Below, in pieces: positions 56,208 through 64,000 of a DNA stretch of 64,000 bases. Location: contig NZ_CP060296.1 in NCBI RefSeq assembly GCF_014303735.1, positions 1,561,501 through 1,625,500 of the forward strand. Reading direction: 5' to 3'. This DNA is from Variovorax sp. PAMC28562 (GTDB lineage Bacteria; Pseudomonadota; Gammaproteobacteria; Burkholderiales; Burkholderiaceae_C). How positions within the stretch are numbered: position 1 is the first letter of the stretch; each line of letters opens with the position of its first letter. Below the pieces are notes generated by a model, which had not been told where the DNA came from, ran no database searches, and saw nothing but the letters and a program-made list of their open reading frames with translations. The position numbers and the translations under genes are program-made.

Positions 56208-57062
56208 TCAATCCCCTTGGAACACGGGCTTGCGCTTGGCGGAGAACGCCTCGTACGCACGCTTGAAGTCTTCGGTCTGCATGCAGATCGCCTGCGCCTG
56301 CGCTTCGGATTCGATCGCCTGATCGATGGTCATCGACCACTCCTGCGCGAGCATCGTCTTCGTCATGCCGTGCGCGAAGGTCGGGCCTTCAGCCAGATCG
56401 CGGGCAACTGCTGTTGCGGCCGCAAGCAGTGCATCGCCGTCATGCAGCGCGTTGAAAAATCCCCAGGCAAAACCCTCTTGCGCCGTCATTGCGCGCCCAG
56501 TGAAGAGCAGCTCCGATGCACGACCCTGGCCGATCATGCGCGGCAACAGTGCGCAAGCGCCCATGTCGGCACCGGCCAGGCCCACGCGAGTGAACAGGAA
56601 CGCGGTGCGCGTTGCGGGCGAGCCGTAGCGCAGGTCGCAGGCCAGCGCGATCATCGCGCCCGCGCCGGCGCAGATACCGTCGATGGCGCCAATGATCGGC
56701 TGCGGACATTGCCGGATCGCCTTGACCAGGTCACCCGTCATGCGCGTGAACTCGAGCATCTCCGGCATCGTCATCTTGGTAAGCGGCCCGATGATTTCAT
56801 GCACATCGCCGCCCGAGCAGAAGTTGCCACCCGCACCTGTGACGACGATCGCCTTCACGTCGGTCGCGTAGTTCAGCGCGCGGAACAGGTCGCGAAGTTC
56901 GGCGTACGAGTCGAACGTGAGAGGGTTCTTGCGCTCGGGGCGGTTCAGCGTGATGGTGCCGACGCCGGCTTCGTACGACCACGCGAAATGCCTGGCCACG
57001 TATCCGGCCTTCGCCTCGAATTGCGCGCGCATGGGGCTGCGCTCACCGATGTAATGTTTCAT
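56208..57062 (-). CDS. Enoyl-CoA hydratase/isomerase family protein
   Basis: A 284-residue crotonase-fold protein. Oxyanion-hole motifs [19 protein letters not shown] and [22 protein letters not shown] are present, with Asp/Glu candidates in [18 protein letters not shown]. It lies 6 nt before the acyl-CoA dehydrogenase gene and its start overlaps the marR stop as ATGA. It would hydrate or open the ring-derived unsaturated CoA ester in 2-aminobenzoyl-CoA breakdown (inference). Confidence 0.9.
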   Translation of the reverse strand: MKHYIGERSPMRAQFEAKAGYVARHFAWSYEAGVGTITLNRPERKNPLTFDSYAELRDLFRALNYATDVKAIVVTGAGGNFCSGGDVHEIIGPLTKMTMPEMLEFTRMTGDLVKAIRQCPQPIIGAIDGICAGAGAMIALACDLRYGSPATRTAFLFTRVGLAGADMGACALLPRMIGQGRASELLFTGRAMTAQEGFAWGFFNALHDGDALLAAATAVARDLAEGPTFAHGMTKTMLAQEWSMTIDQAIESEAQAQAICMQTEDFKRAYEAFSAKRKPVFQGD

Positions 57063-57538
57063 TTTTCGGCCTCTGCCAACGGGCTGCTGGAATGTTGCTT
57101 CACCTTGCCGAGCAGGCGGTGAAGTTGCGTGATCTCTTTGCTGCTCAGTCCGCCGAAAGCCTCGACGATCCAGTGCTCATGCTGCTCGGCCATGTCGATG
57201 AAGGCCTTGCGTCCGCGCACGGTAAGACGCACGCGCCAGGCACGGCGGTCGCCGGCCACGTCGACGCGTTCGACCAGGCCTTCCGTGACCAGCTGGTCGG
57301 TGATACCGGTCACGTTGCCGCCGGTCACCATCATGCGGCGCGACAGCTCGTTCATCTTCATGCCATCGGGTGCGCGCTCGAGCTGCGACATCAGGTCGAA
57401 GCGCGGCAGCGTCGTGGCAAAGCGTTCGCGCAGCCCGTTACGCACCTGCTTTTCGATCAACTGGGTGCAGGTCAGCATGCGCAGCCAGAGCCGCAACTCG
57501 TCGGGGTGTTCGCTGTGGGCGCGGGCTTCGAGGTCCAT
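57059..57538 (-). CDS. MarR-family transcriptional regulator
   Basis: A 159-residue protein from ATG 57538, whose ribosome-binding site (GAGGAA) lies within the last codons of the preceding gene. Winged [66 protein letters not shown]. Such regulators in aromatic-acid operons are usually relieved by the CoA ester substrate. It is encoded inside the operon, not divergently, so autoregulation through the upstream operator is likely. Confidence 0.92.
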   Translation of the reverse strand: MDLEARAHSEHPDELRLWLRMLTCTQLIEKQVRNGLRERFATTLPRFDLMSQLERAPDGMKMNELSRRMMVTGGNVTGITDQLVTEGLVERVDVAGDRRAWRVRLTVRGRKAFIDMAEQHEHWIVEAFGGLSSKEITQLHRLLGKVKQHSSSPLAEAEK

Positions 57539-57542
57539 CTTT

Positions 57543-59909
57543 TTATTCCTCGGGCGGCAACGATTTCGAGGCCGCCGCGCTGGCTGCAGCAGCACTGGCG
57601 GCGGCCAGCATGTCTTTCTGCTTGGCGATCTCGCGGTACATCTGGTCGCGCCCGCTCAGGTATTGCTTCGGCCATTCGACCGCGCGGCTCTGCAACTTGG
57701 CCGCTTCGTGCAGCGTCCACGCCGGATCGGCCAGATGCGGCCGCGCCACCGCGCACAAGTCAGCACGGCCTGCGGCGATGATGCTGTTGGCCTGATCGGC
57801 ATCGGTGATCGCACCCACTGCGATGGTGGCGATGCCGACCTCGTTGCGGATGCGATCGGAAAACGGTGTCTGGTACATGCGGCCATAGATGGGAGCCGCG
57901 GCGCGCGTGGTCTGGCCCGACGACACGTCGATGACATCGCAGCCCGCCGCCTTGAAGGCCCGCGCCATCGCGATGGCATCGTCGTCGGTGTTGCCGCCAG
58001 GCGCCCAGTCGTGCGCCGAGATGCGCACGCTCATCGGTCGCTCTGCCGGCCATGCGGCGCGCATCGCGGCGAAGACTTCTAGCGGATAGCGCAGGCGATT
58101 TTCCGTCGCGCCACCGTACTCGTCATCGCGCAGATTGGTCAGCGGGCTCAGGAACGCAGAGAGCAAATAACCGTGTGCGCAATGCAGCTCGAGCCAGTCG
58201 AAGCCAGCCTCGGCCGTACGCCGCGTCGACGCCACGAACTGCTCTCGCATCAGGTCCATGTCGGCACGCGTCATCGCTGCCGGTAATTGATTCTGTTCGC
58301 CATAGGCCAGCGCGCTGGCAGCCAGCAGAGGCCAGTTTCCGGCTTCGAGCGGCTCGTCGGTGCCTTCCCAGCCCACACGCGTCGAGCCCTTCGGGCCGCT
58401 GTGGCCCAGCTGCATGCCGATCTTCGCGCTGCTCTGGCCGTGCACGAAGTCGACGATGCGCCTGAACGCAGCCGATTGCGCGTCGTTGTACAGACCGGTA
58501 CAAGCCGGCGTGATGCGGCCTTCAGGCGTCGGGCTCGTCATCTCGACGAAGACCATCGCCGCGCCGCCAAGTGCACGTGCGCCAAGGTGCACAAGATGAA
58601 AGTCCATCGGCACGCCATCGACCGCGCTGTACATCGCCATCGGCGAGACGACGATGCGGTTCTTCAGCGTAAGGCCGCGCACAGTGAGCGGCATCAGCAT
58701 CGGCGGGATCGCCTTCTTGCCGCCGGCCAGCCATTGCTCGTAACCACCGAGCCAGGCGGCATCGCGCAGGCGCAGGTTTTCGTGGCTGATGCGCTGCGAG
58801 CGTGTCAGCAGCGAATACGCGAACTGCTCGACCTTCATGCCGGTGTAGCGGCCAACGTTCTCGAACCATTCCGTCGAGTTGCGCGCCGCATTCTGGATCT
58901 TCAGTACCTCGACGCTGCGGTGCGCTTCGTAGGCGGCCAGGACCTCGTTGATGTTCTCGCCGAGCGCAAATTCGTTCGCCAGATCGATGGCGTCTTCGAG
59001 CGCGAGCTTGGTGCCAGAGCCGATGGAAAAGTGCGCGGTGTGCGCCGCGTCGCCCATCAGCACGACCGGCACCGTCTTGCCGGCCACCTCGATGCGGTGC
59101 ACCCAGTGTTTGCACACCACGCGCGGAAAGAGAATCCAGTTGGCAGAGCCACGCAGGTGCTGCGCATTGCTGATGAGCGCGTGGCCACCGAGGTACTTAG
59201 CGAAGAGCTTCTCGCAGAAAGCGATGGCCTCCGGTTGCTCCATGGCGTCGAGTCCGTGCGCCTTCCAGACCTCTTCGGGCGTCTCGACGATAAAGGTCGA
59301 GGTGTCGTCGTCGAACTGGTACGCGTGCGCTTGAAACCAGCCGTGCTCGGTCTGCTCGAAAGCAAAGGTGAAGGCGTCGAAGGTCTGATGCGTGCCGAGC
59401 CAAACGAAGCGGCATTTGCGCAGATCGACGTCGGGCTCGAAGGTCTCGGCGTAGCGTTGACGAATCCGGCTGTTCAGTCCGTCGCAGGCGATCACCAGGT
59501 CGGCGTCGTACTTCGCCGCTGCTGCCTGATCGTCGGCTGCATCGGTTTCGAACACGAGGTCGACGCCCAAAGCCAGGCACCGCTCTTGCAGGATGTTGAG
59601 CAGGTGCTTGCGGCCGATGCCGCAAAAGCCATGGCCGCCAGAGCGAACCGCTTCGCCTTTGAAGAAGACCTGGATATCGTCCCAGTGGTGGAACGAGTTG
59701 CCGATCAGCGTTGCGCTGGCATGGTCGGCGGCGTCGAGATTGGCGAGCGTCTGGTCGCTGAGCACCACGCCCCAGCCAAAGGTATCGAATGGCCGATTGC
59801 GCTCCAGCACCGTGATTTGCAGCGACGGCTGGCGTGCTTTCATGAGCAGTGCAAAGTAGAGCCCTGCGGGGCCACCGCCGATACAAAGGATGCTTTTTAG
59901 GCTGTTCAT
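57543..59909 (-). CDS. 2-aminobenzoyl-CoA monooxygenase/reductase (FAD monooxygenase - OYE fusion)
   Basis: A 788-residue bifunctional enzyme from ATG 59909. N-terminal class A flavin monooxygenase (residues 1-~380): [17 protein letters not shown], internal [18 protein letters not shown] and [27 protein letters not shown]-terminal old-yellow-enzyme domain (about 395-765): [54 protein letters not shown] and [11 protein letters not shown]. This fusion matches 2-aminobenzoyl-CoA monooxygenase/reductase of the Azoarcus evansii hybrid pathway and its salicylyl-CoA 5-hydroxylase relatives: it hydroxylates and then reduces the ring of the CoA thioester. The open frame upstream of 59909 is not coding. 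Confidence 0.92.
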   Translation of the reverse strand: MNSLKSILCIGGGPAGLYFALLMKARQPSLQITVLERNRPFDTFGWGVVLSDQTLANLDAADHASATLIGNSFHHWDDIQVFFKGEAVRSGGHGFCGIGRKHLLNILQERCLALGVDLVFETDAADDQAAAAKYDADLVIACDGLNSRIRQRYAETFEPDVDLRKCRFVWLGTHQTFDAFTFAFEQTEHGWFQAHAYQFDDDTSTFIVETPEEVWKAHGLDAMEQPEAIAFCEKLFAKYLGGHALISNAQHLRGSANWILFPRVVCKHWVHRIEVAGKTVPVVLMGDAAHTAHFSIGSGTKLALEDAIDLANEFALGENINEVLAAYEAHRSVEVLKIQNAARNSTEWFENVGRYTGMKVEQFAYSLLTRSQRISHENLRLRDAAWLGGYEQWLAGGKKAIPPMLMPLTVRGLTLKNRIVVSPMAMYSAVDGVPMDFHLVHLGARALGGAAMVFVEMTSPTPEGRITPACTGLYNDAQSAAFRRIVDFVHGQSSAKIGMQLGHSGPKGSTRVGWEGTDEPLEAGNWPLLAASALAYGEQNQLPAAMTRADMDLMREQFVASTRRTAEAGFDWLELHCAHGYLLSAFLSPLTNLRDDEYGGATENRLRYPLEVFAAMRAAWPAERPMSVRISAHDWAPGGNTDDDAIAMARAFKAAGCDVIDVSSGQTTRAAAPIYGRMYQTPFSDRIRNEVGIATIAVGAITDADQANSIIAAGRADLCAVARPHLADPAWTLHEAAKLQSRAVEWPKQYLSGRDQMYREIAKQKDMLAAASAAAASAAASKSLPPEE

Positions 59910-59917
59910 GGATGAAT

Positions 59918-59954
59918 AGTTTAGGCATAAACATTCCTGTGTCAATGAACATTG
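59918..59954 (-). promoter_or_regulatory. Candidate promoter and operator of the 2-aminobenzoate operon
   Basis: Reading the minus strand: -35 TTGACA (59945-59940), 16-nt spacer, -10 TAAACT (59923-59918). The -35 overlaps an inverted repeat CAATG-AA-CATTG (59943-59954), a good site for the MarR repressor encoded in the operon. Transcription would begin 1-3 nt before the ATG at 59909, i.e. a nearly leaderless mRNA; no Shine-Dalgarno is present. Confidence 0.5.
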
Positions 59955-60005
59955 AGGCTCGCTCCACAAGCAGAAGACGCTGAAATTCACTAGGATATTT
60001 AGACC

Positions 60006-61274
60006 ATGCAAAGCCTGATTCCCAAAATCGAGTCGCAGCTTGCGGCACTTTCTGTCCCGATCGCCTTGCAGTTGCCCGATGGCCGGAGGGTCTCCGCACC
60101 AGGCTCTCGCGTCACCTTGGCTTTCTCCGAATGGTCGGCCCTGGCCAAGCTCGCTGGCCGACAGATAGGCTCCATCGGGGAGGCTTATGTCGAAGGTAAA
60201 GTGCAGATCGAAGGCGCCATGCGAGACCTGTTCGACGCCGCGGTCGCGTTGGTGCCAAGCAACCCGATCGAAAAATCCGACACCAGCTGGTGGAGCCGCC
60301 TGCAGCGGCACGCCAAGTCGCGTGGCTCGCACTCGCTGCACAAGGACGCGAAGCAGATCGAATTTCACTACGACGTCTCCGACGACTTCTACGCACTCTG
60401 GCTCGACCCGCGCCGTGTGTACTCGTGCGCTTACTACCGCACCGCCGACATGACACTGGCGCAGGCGCAAGAAGCCAAGCTCGACCACATCTGCAAGAAG
60501 CTGATGCTTCAGCCGGGTGAGCGCTTGCTGGACGTGGGCTCGGGCTGGGGTGGCTTGTTGCTGTGGGCTGCCGAGCACTACGGCGTCGACGCCACCGGCA
60601 TCACGCTATCGAAAAACCAGCACGCGCACGTGCAGCAGCTCATCGAGGAAAAGGGCCTGCAGAGTCGTGTGCGCGTCGAGCTGAGCGACTACCGCACTCT
60701 CGACGAGACGCAGCCCTTCGACAAGATCTCGTCGATCGGCATGATGGAGCATGTCGGCGCGGCCAACATGCCGACCTACTTCGCGAAGATCCATGCGTTG
60801 CTGAAGCCGGGCGGCTTGGTCATGAACCATGGCATCACTTCCGGTGGCCTCGACTACCAGCAGCTGGGCGCCGGCATGGGCGACTTCATCGAGAAGTATA
60901 TTTTTCCGGGTGGTGAGTTGCTGCATGTCACCCACGTGCTGCGCGACATGGCAGCGTCGGGGCTGGAAATGGTCGACACCGAAAACCTGCGGCCGCACTA
61001 CGCGCGCACGCTCTGGGCATGGTCGGACTCGCTGGAGTCCAAGCTCATCGAGGCCCGCGAAGTGCTGGAGCACACCAGCAATCGCGCTGGCAACGCAGAG
61101 CGCATCCTGCGCGCCTACCGCCTCTATCTGGCCGGCTCGGCAATGAGTTTCGAGCAAGGATGGATTTCGCTTCACCAGATGCTGGCGACCAAGCCGGACG
61201 GTGACGCGGCGACGGGACGTTTGCGCGGTGCGCAATCGGTGTACCCTTTCGCCCGTGATTACATCTACAAGTGA
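60006..61274 (+). CDS. cfa: Cyclopropane-fatty-acyl-phospholipid synthase
   Basis: A 422-residue SAM-dependent methyltransferase. N-terminal lipid-binding domain (about 1-110), then the SAM motif [20 protein letters not shown] and the Cfa signatures [27 protein letters not shown] and [10 protein letters not shown] with the bicarbonate-site Glu. It adds a methylene bridge to unsaturated acyl chains of membrane phospholipids, often at stationary phase. AGGA sits about 10 nt before ATG 60006. Divergent from the 2-aminobenzoate operon. Confidence 0.95.
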   Translation: MQSLIPKIESQLAALSVPIALQLPDGRRVSAPGSRVTLAFSEWSALAKLAGRQIGSIGEAYVEGKVQIEGAMRDLFDAAVALVPSNPIEKSDTSWWSRLQRHAKSRGSHSLHKDAKQIEFHYDVSDDFYALWLDPRRVYSCAYYRTADMTLAQAQEAKLDHICKKLMLQPGERLLDVGSGWGGLLLWAAEHYGVDATGITLSKNQHAHVQQLIEEKGLQSRVRVELSDYRTLDETQPFDKISSIGMMEHVGAANMPTYFAKIHALLKPGGLVMNHGITSGGLDYQQLGAGMGDFIEKYIFPGGELLHVTHVLRDMAASGLEMVDTENLRPHYARTLWAWSDSLESKLIEAREVLEHTSNRAGNAERILRAYRLYLAGSAMSFEQGWISLHQMLATKPDGDAATGRLRGAQSVYPFARDYIYK

Positions 61275-61285
61275 GTGAGACGACC

Positions 61286-61609
61286 ATGCTTTATCGGTTC
61301 AAGTCCCGGGCCTCGCCCGATTTCGTGATGCTCGAAGTGCACGCGCGCCAGCTGTTCGAGGTCATCGGCAAAACGCCGTCGCCCAAAGGCGTCGTGACCG
61401 TCGAGCAAATTCCGGCGGCCATCGCTGCGCTTCAGGCGGCCATGACGACCGAGAGCGGCAATGCGCACAACAACGACAACTTTGCGGTCGAAGGCCATGC
61501 CGCCGACGCTGAAGCACAGCACGTCGGCCTGAGCCAACGCGCTTCGCCGCTGCTTCACATGCTGAAGGACTCGCTCGCCGACAGCAAGGACGTTACCTGG
61601 GAGGTTTGA
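61286..61609 (+). CDS. DUF1840 family protein
   Basis: A 107-residue protein. The family N-terminus MLYRFKSRASPDFVMLEVHARQLFEVIGK supports ATG 61286; a GTG at 61271 that overlaps the cfa stop is also in frame. The C-terminal part (LSQRASPLLHMLKDSLADSKDVTWEV) completes the DUF1840 pattern. Soluble, function unknown, common in Burkholderiales. Its stop abuts the stop of the convergent Bug receptor. Confidence 0.85.
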   Translation: MLYRFKSRASPDFVMLEVHARQLFEVIGKTPSPKGVVTVEQIPAAIAALQAAMTTESGNAHNNDNFAVEGHAADAEAQHVGLSQRASPLLHMLKDSLADSKDVTWEV

Positions 61610-62632
61610 TCAGTCCACCGTGGCGCCGCTGGTCTTCACGACCTTGGCCCATTTGACGTGCTCATTGGCGATCAGCGTGGTGAACGCTGCTGGCGTGTCG
61701 CCACTCGGGATCGCGCCTTGCAACTGCATCTTCTCTTTCATGGCGGGTGTGGCCAGTGACTTGGCCACTTCCTGCTGAATGCGGTTGACGATGTCGGGCG
61801 ACGTGCCGGCCGGCGCCAGCAGGCCGAACCACGAGCTGGCCTCGAAGCCCTTGAGCTGCGGGCCACCGACCTCTTCCACAGTCGGCACGTCGGGCAATGC
61901 CGACGAGCGCGTCGCGCTGGTCACGGCCAGCGCCTTCAGCTTGCCGCCCTTGATCTGTTGCATCGACGAGGGCAGGTTGTCGAACATCACATCTGCACTG
62001 CCGCCCACCATGTCCATCAACGCCGGACCCGAGCCGCGGTACGGGATGTGGATCATGTAGGTGCCGGTCATGCTCTTGAAGAGCTCGCCGGCCAGGTGGA
62101 TCGAAGTGCCGCTGCCGCTCGATGCCATGTTGAGCTTGCCCGGATTGGCCTTGGCGTATTTGATGAAGTCGGCCACGCTGTTGATGTTCAGGGCCTTGGC
62201 TTTTTCGGCATTCATTTCCATCACGTTCGGGACCGCGGCGACCAGCGTGATCGGCGCGAAATCCTTGATCGGGTCGAACGGCAGCTTGGGGTAGAGCGCC
62301 CGGTTGATGCCGTGCGTTCCGACCGTGCCCATCAACAGCGTGTAGCCGTCGTTCGGTGCGCGCGCGACGATTTCGGCGCCGAGATTGCCGCCGGCGCCGG
62401 GGCGGTTGTCGACGATAAATTGCTGGCCGAAGGCTTTGGAGAGTTCTGGCGCGACCGCGCGGGCCAGGATGTCGGTCGTGCCGCCGGCGGCGAACGGCAC
62501 GACGATGCGAACCGGTTTGGTCGGCCAGGTGCTTTGGGCAAAGGCCGAGTGGGTGGACAGCGCAGCGGTTGCCAATGCGAGCGCAGACACGGCCAGCGCG
62601 GTGCGACGGGGGATCTTGGTGAATGAAGTCAT
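61610..62632 (-). CDS. Bug-family (tripartite tricarboxylate transporter) solute receptor
   Basis: A 340-residue periplasmic protein with a twin-arginine-like signal ([24 protein letters not shown]). TTT receptor signatures: [51 protein letters not shown] and [26 protein letters not shown]. Binds a carboxylate ligand; no tctAB membrane genes are adjacent, as is usual for the many orphan Bug receptors in this group. Ligand unknown. Confidence 0.92.
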   Translation of the reverse strand: MTSFTKIPRRTALAVSALALATAALSTHSAFAQSTWPTKPVRIVVPFAAGGTTDILARAVAPELSKAFGQQFIVDNRPGAGGNLGAEIVARAPNDGYTLLMGTVGTHGINRALYPKLPFDPIKDFAPITLVAAVPNVMEMNAEKAKALNINSVADFIKYAKANPGKLNMASSGSGTSIHLAGELFKSMTGTYMIHIPYRGSGPALMDMVGGSADVMFDNLPSSMQQIKGGKLKALAVTSATRSSALPDVPTVEEVGGPQLKGFEASSWFGLLAPAGTSPDIVNRIQQEVAKSLATPAMKEKMQLQGAIPSGDTPAAFTTLIANEHVKWAKVVKTSGATVD

Positions 62633-62738
62633 ATGCTCATTTTCACAGGCGAAGCCGCTACAGGCTACCGTGGCGATGGCGTTGCTTCACGGGCTCGCGC
62701 GATGCGGCCCCGAAGCGTTTTTCGATGCGTTCAGCCCC

Positions 62739-63710
62739 TCAGGCGCTGCGCTCTGCCAGCGCGCGTGCCGCGGCCACGATCGCATCGGCGCTTACCCGCG
62801 ACTGCGCTTCGAGCACCGCCGAATAGCCAACGGGAATGCGTGGCGCACCGAGCCGTGCGATCTTGCAACCGGTGGCCTCTGCCGCTGACGCTGCGATCTC
62901 GGCACCGAAGCCGGCCGCTTGCACCGCCTCGTGCACGACCAGCAAGCGCTTCGTTCGGGCACACGATGCGAGCACGGTGTCGCGATCCCACGGCCACAGC
63001 GTGCGCAGATCGAGCAGATCGACCGTCACGCCTTGATCGGACAGCGCGTCGCACGCGGCGGCACAAGCCAGCAGCTGCTTGCCCCAGCTGACCATCGTCA
63101 GCGTGTCGCCGCTGCGCCGCCGCGTGGCCTGGCCGAGCGGCACCTCCAATGCAACGTCTACCGGGCCCCTTGCGCCCCACAGCGCCTTGTGCTCGATGTA
63201 GACAACCGGGTCGCCGCATTGCAGCGCGGCGCGCAGCAGGCTGTAGTTGTCTTGCGGTGTCGACGGGCTCACCACGACCACGCCGGGCAGGTGCGTGAAC
63301 CAGGCTTCGAGCGACTGCGAATGCTGCGCGGCGGAGGCGTCCCAGATGCCGCCCGGCATGCGCGCTACCAGCGGCACGCGCCCTTGGCCGCCGAACATGA
63401 AGCGGTTCTTGGCTGCCTGGTTGACCAGTTCGTCCATGCCGCACAGCGCGAAGTCGACCACGCGCATTTCGACCACCGGCCGCAAGCCTGCGAGGGCCAT
63501 TCCGACGCCGGCGCCCATGATGGCGGCCTCGCTGATCGGCGTGTCGATAACGCGGTCGGGTCCGAAGCGCTGCTGCAGTCCCCGGTACTGGCCGAAGATG
63601 CCGCCGCGACCGACGTCTTCGCCGATCACGACGACGTTGGCATCGGCTTCCATTTCGTGTTGCACCGCGAGCGCCGCGGCCTCCGCATAGCTGAGTTCGA
63701 TCAATGCCAT
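62739..63710 (-). CDS. TPP-dependent 2-oxoacid/acetoin dehydrogenase E1 component, beta subunit
   Basis: A 323-residue E1-beta. N-terminal pyrimidine-binding domain with GEDVGRGGIFGQYRGL and DTPISEAAIMGAGVGMALAGLRPVVEM, then C-terminal transketolase fold (SWGKQLLACAAACDALSDQGVTVDLLDLRTLWPWDRDTVL; VVHEAVQAAGFGAEI). Heterotetramer partner of the alpha subunit whose stop overlaps its start by 10 nt. Acetoin, pyruvate or branched-chain 2-oxoacids are possible substrates; no E2 is visible in the window. Confidence 0.9.
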   Translation of the reverse strand: MALIELSYAEAAALAVQHEMEADANVVVIGEDVGRGGIFGQYRGLQQRFGPDRVIDTPISEAAIMGAGVGMALAGLRPVVEMRVVDFALCGMDELVNQAAKNRFMFGGQGRVPLVARMPGGIWDASAAQHSQSLEAWFTHLPGVVVVSPSTPQDNYSLLRAALQCGDPVVYIEHKALWGARGPVDVALEVPLGQATRRRSGDTLTMVSWGKQLLACAAACDALSDQGVTVDLLDLRTLWPWDRDTVLASCARTKRLLVVHEAVQAAGFGAEIAASAAEATGCKIARLGAPRIPVGYSAVLEAQSRVSADAIVAAARALAERSA

Positions 63711-64000
63711 TGGCCGGCTCCGATGGTCTGGATGTCGGTGTAGGCGGCGCTAGGGTCGGGCCATGGGGCTGCGTCGGCGGCGCTGAGTGCGCCTTCGACT
63801 TCGGCATGCGCTTCGGCATCGATGCCGTCCAGCGCAGAGGCGGTGATGCCTGCTTTCAGGCATTGCGCGCGCGCATTGGCGATCGGGTCGGTCTCGAGTG
63901 CCGCCGCCAGTTCAGCGGGGTCGCGATAGGCCGCAGGGTCGACCGACACGTGGCCTTTGACGCGGTAGGTGAGCGCGTGCAGCAGGCGCGGCCCGCCGCC
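63701..64000 (-). CDS. 2-oxoacid/acetoin dehydrogenase E1 alpha subunit (partial)
   Basis: The C-terminal 99 codons of an E1-alpha, open to the window edge. It begins GGPRLLHALTYRVKGHVSVDPAAYRD, equivalent to the E1-alpha region TYRxxGHxxxDPxxYR that precedes the C-terminal helices, and ends IGAGQWH. The gene continues beyond 64000. Its stop overlaps the start of the beta subunit gene, the usual alpha-then-beta order. Confidence 0.85.
   Translation of the reverse strand, partial: GGGPRLLHALTYRVKGHVSVDPAAYRDPAELAAALETDPIANARAQCLKAGITASALDGIDAEAHAEVEGALSAADAAPWPDPSAAYTDIQTIGAGQWH

Noticed and set aside
59910..60578. N-terminal extension of the 2-aminobenzoyl-CoA monooxygenase frame
   Set aside because: It overlaps cfa on the other strand, and the flavin-binding GxGxxG lies at the normal distance from ATG 59909.

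Overview
The window is GC-rich, densely coded beta-proteobacterial chromosome. Gene content points to Burkholderiales, most likely Comamonadaceae of the Variovorax type. Indicators are a PhaM-type PHA granule protein, a DUF3567 protein, an orphan spc/alpha ribosomal operon, a Bug-family solute receptor, an OxyR with canonical cysteines beside a Dps, and a CoA-dependent 2-aminobenzoate pathway. This is inferred from protein recognition; no database was searched. I saw no prophage, insertion sequence, CRISPR array or rRNA operon.

Layout. 1-2424: 3' part of a single-chain biotin-dependent acyl-CoA carboxylase. 2501-4309: a secreted SGNH hydrolase and a WXXGXW-type exported protein. 4331-7835 (minus): purU-glcD-lrgA-lrgB, a possible glycolate/2-hydroxyacid transport and one-carbon unit. 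7925-15659: omega-aminotransferase, ChaN lipoprotein, DUF3567, DUF3108, FAH-family hydrolase, M48 lipoprotein protease, a YwqK-like gene broken by an in-frame amber codon, and a VOC protein. 15714-19506: DUF2946, a TonB receptor and a YcnI-PCu(A)C fusion, read as a copper-handling locus. 19570-23648: PhaM, FIST protein, FHA protein, then a response-regulator operon headed by a 24-residue ESPR-like leader peptide in AT-rich, repeat-rich DNA. 23722-28122: XRE regulator divergent from a lipid cluster (CREST-like hydrolase, LplT-like MFS/PlsC fusion, PAP2 phosphatase). 28375-30238: small membrane protein, zinc-ribbon/coiled-coil membrane protein, DUF3597 protein. 30330-32167: divergent sugar dehydrogenase (XylB-like SDR) and aldose 1-epimerase. 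32164-35638 (minus): queA, a PQQ-type sugar dehydrogenase and tgt, joined by ATGA overlaps. 35776-43610: TIGR01777 epimerase, recG, oxyR, dps, ubiA, proC and a phytase-like lipoprotein esterase.

43700-52836: a complete spc plus alpha ribosomal operon (rplN to rplQ, with secY, rpmJ and rpoA). It has a recognisable promoter, a structured leader and a terminal initiator tRNA-Met with its own -10 box and strong terminator. 52976-59909 (minus): a tightly coupled catabolic operon for 2-aminobenzoyl-CoA (bifunctional monooxygenase/reductase, MarR regulator, enoyl-CoA hydratase, acyl-CoA dehydrogenase, CoA ligase, RidA). It has a candidate promoter/operator that would give a nearly leaderless mRNA. 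60006-64000: cfa, DUF1840, a Bug receptor, and the beta and partial alpha subunits of a 2-oxoacid/acetoin dehydrogenase E1.

The observations most worth following are the purU-glcD-lrgAB association, the ESPR-like leader peptide with repeated TGTCA motifs ahead of a kinase-less response regulator pair, the amber-split YwqK-like gene, the lipid-remodelling cluster with an apparent frameshift in its PAP2 gene, and RidA plus a possible leaderless promoter in the 2-aminobenzoate operon.
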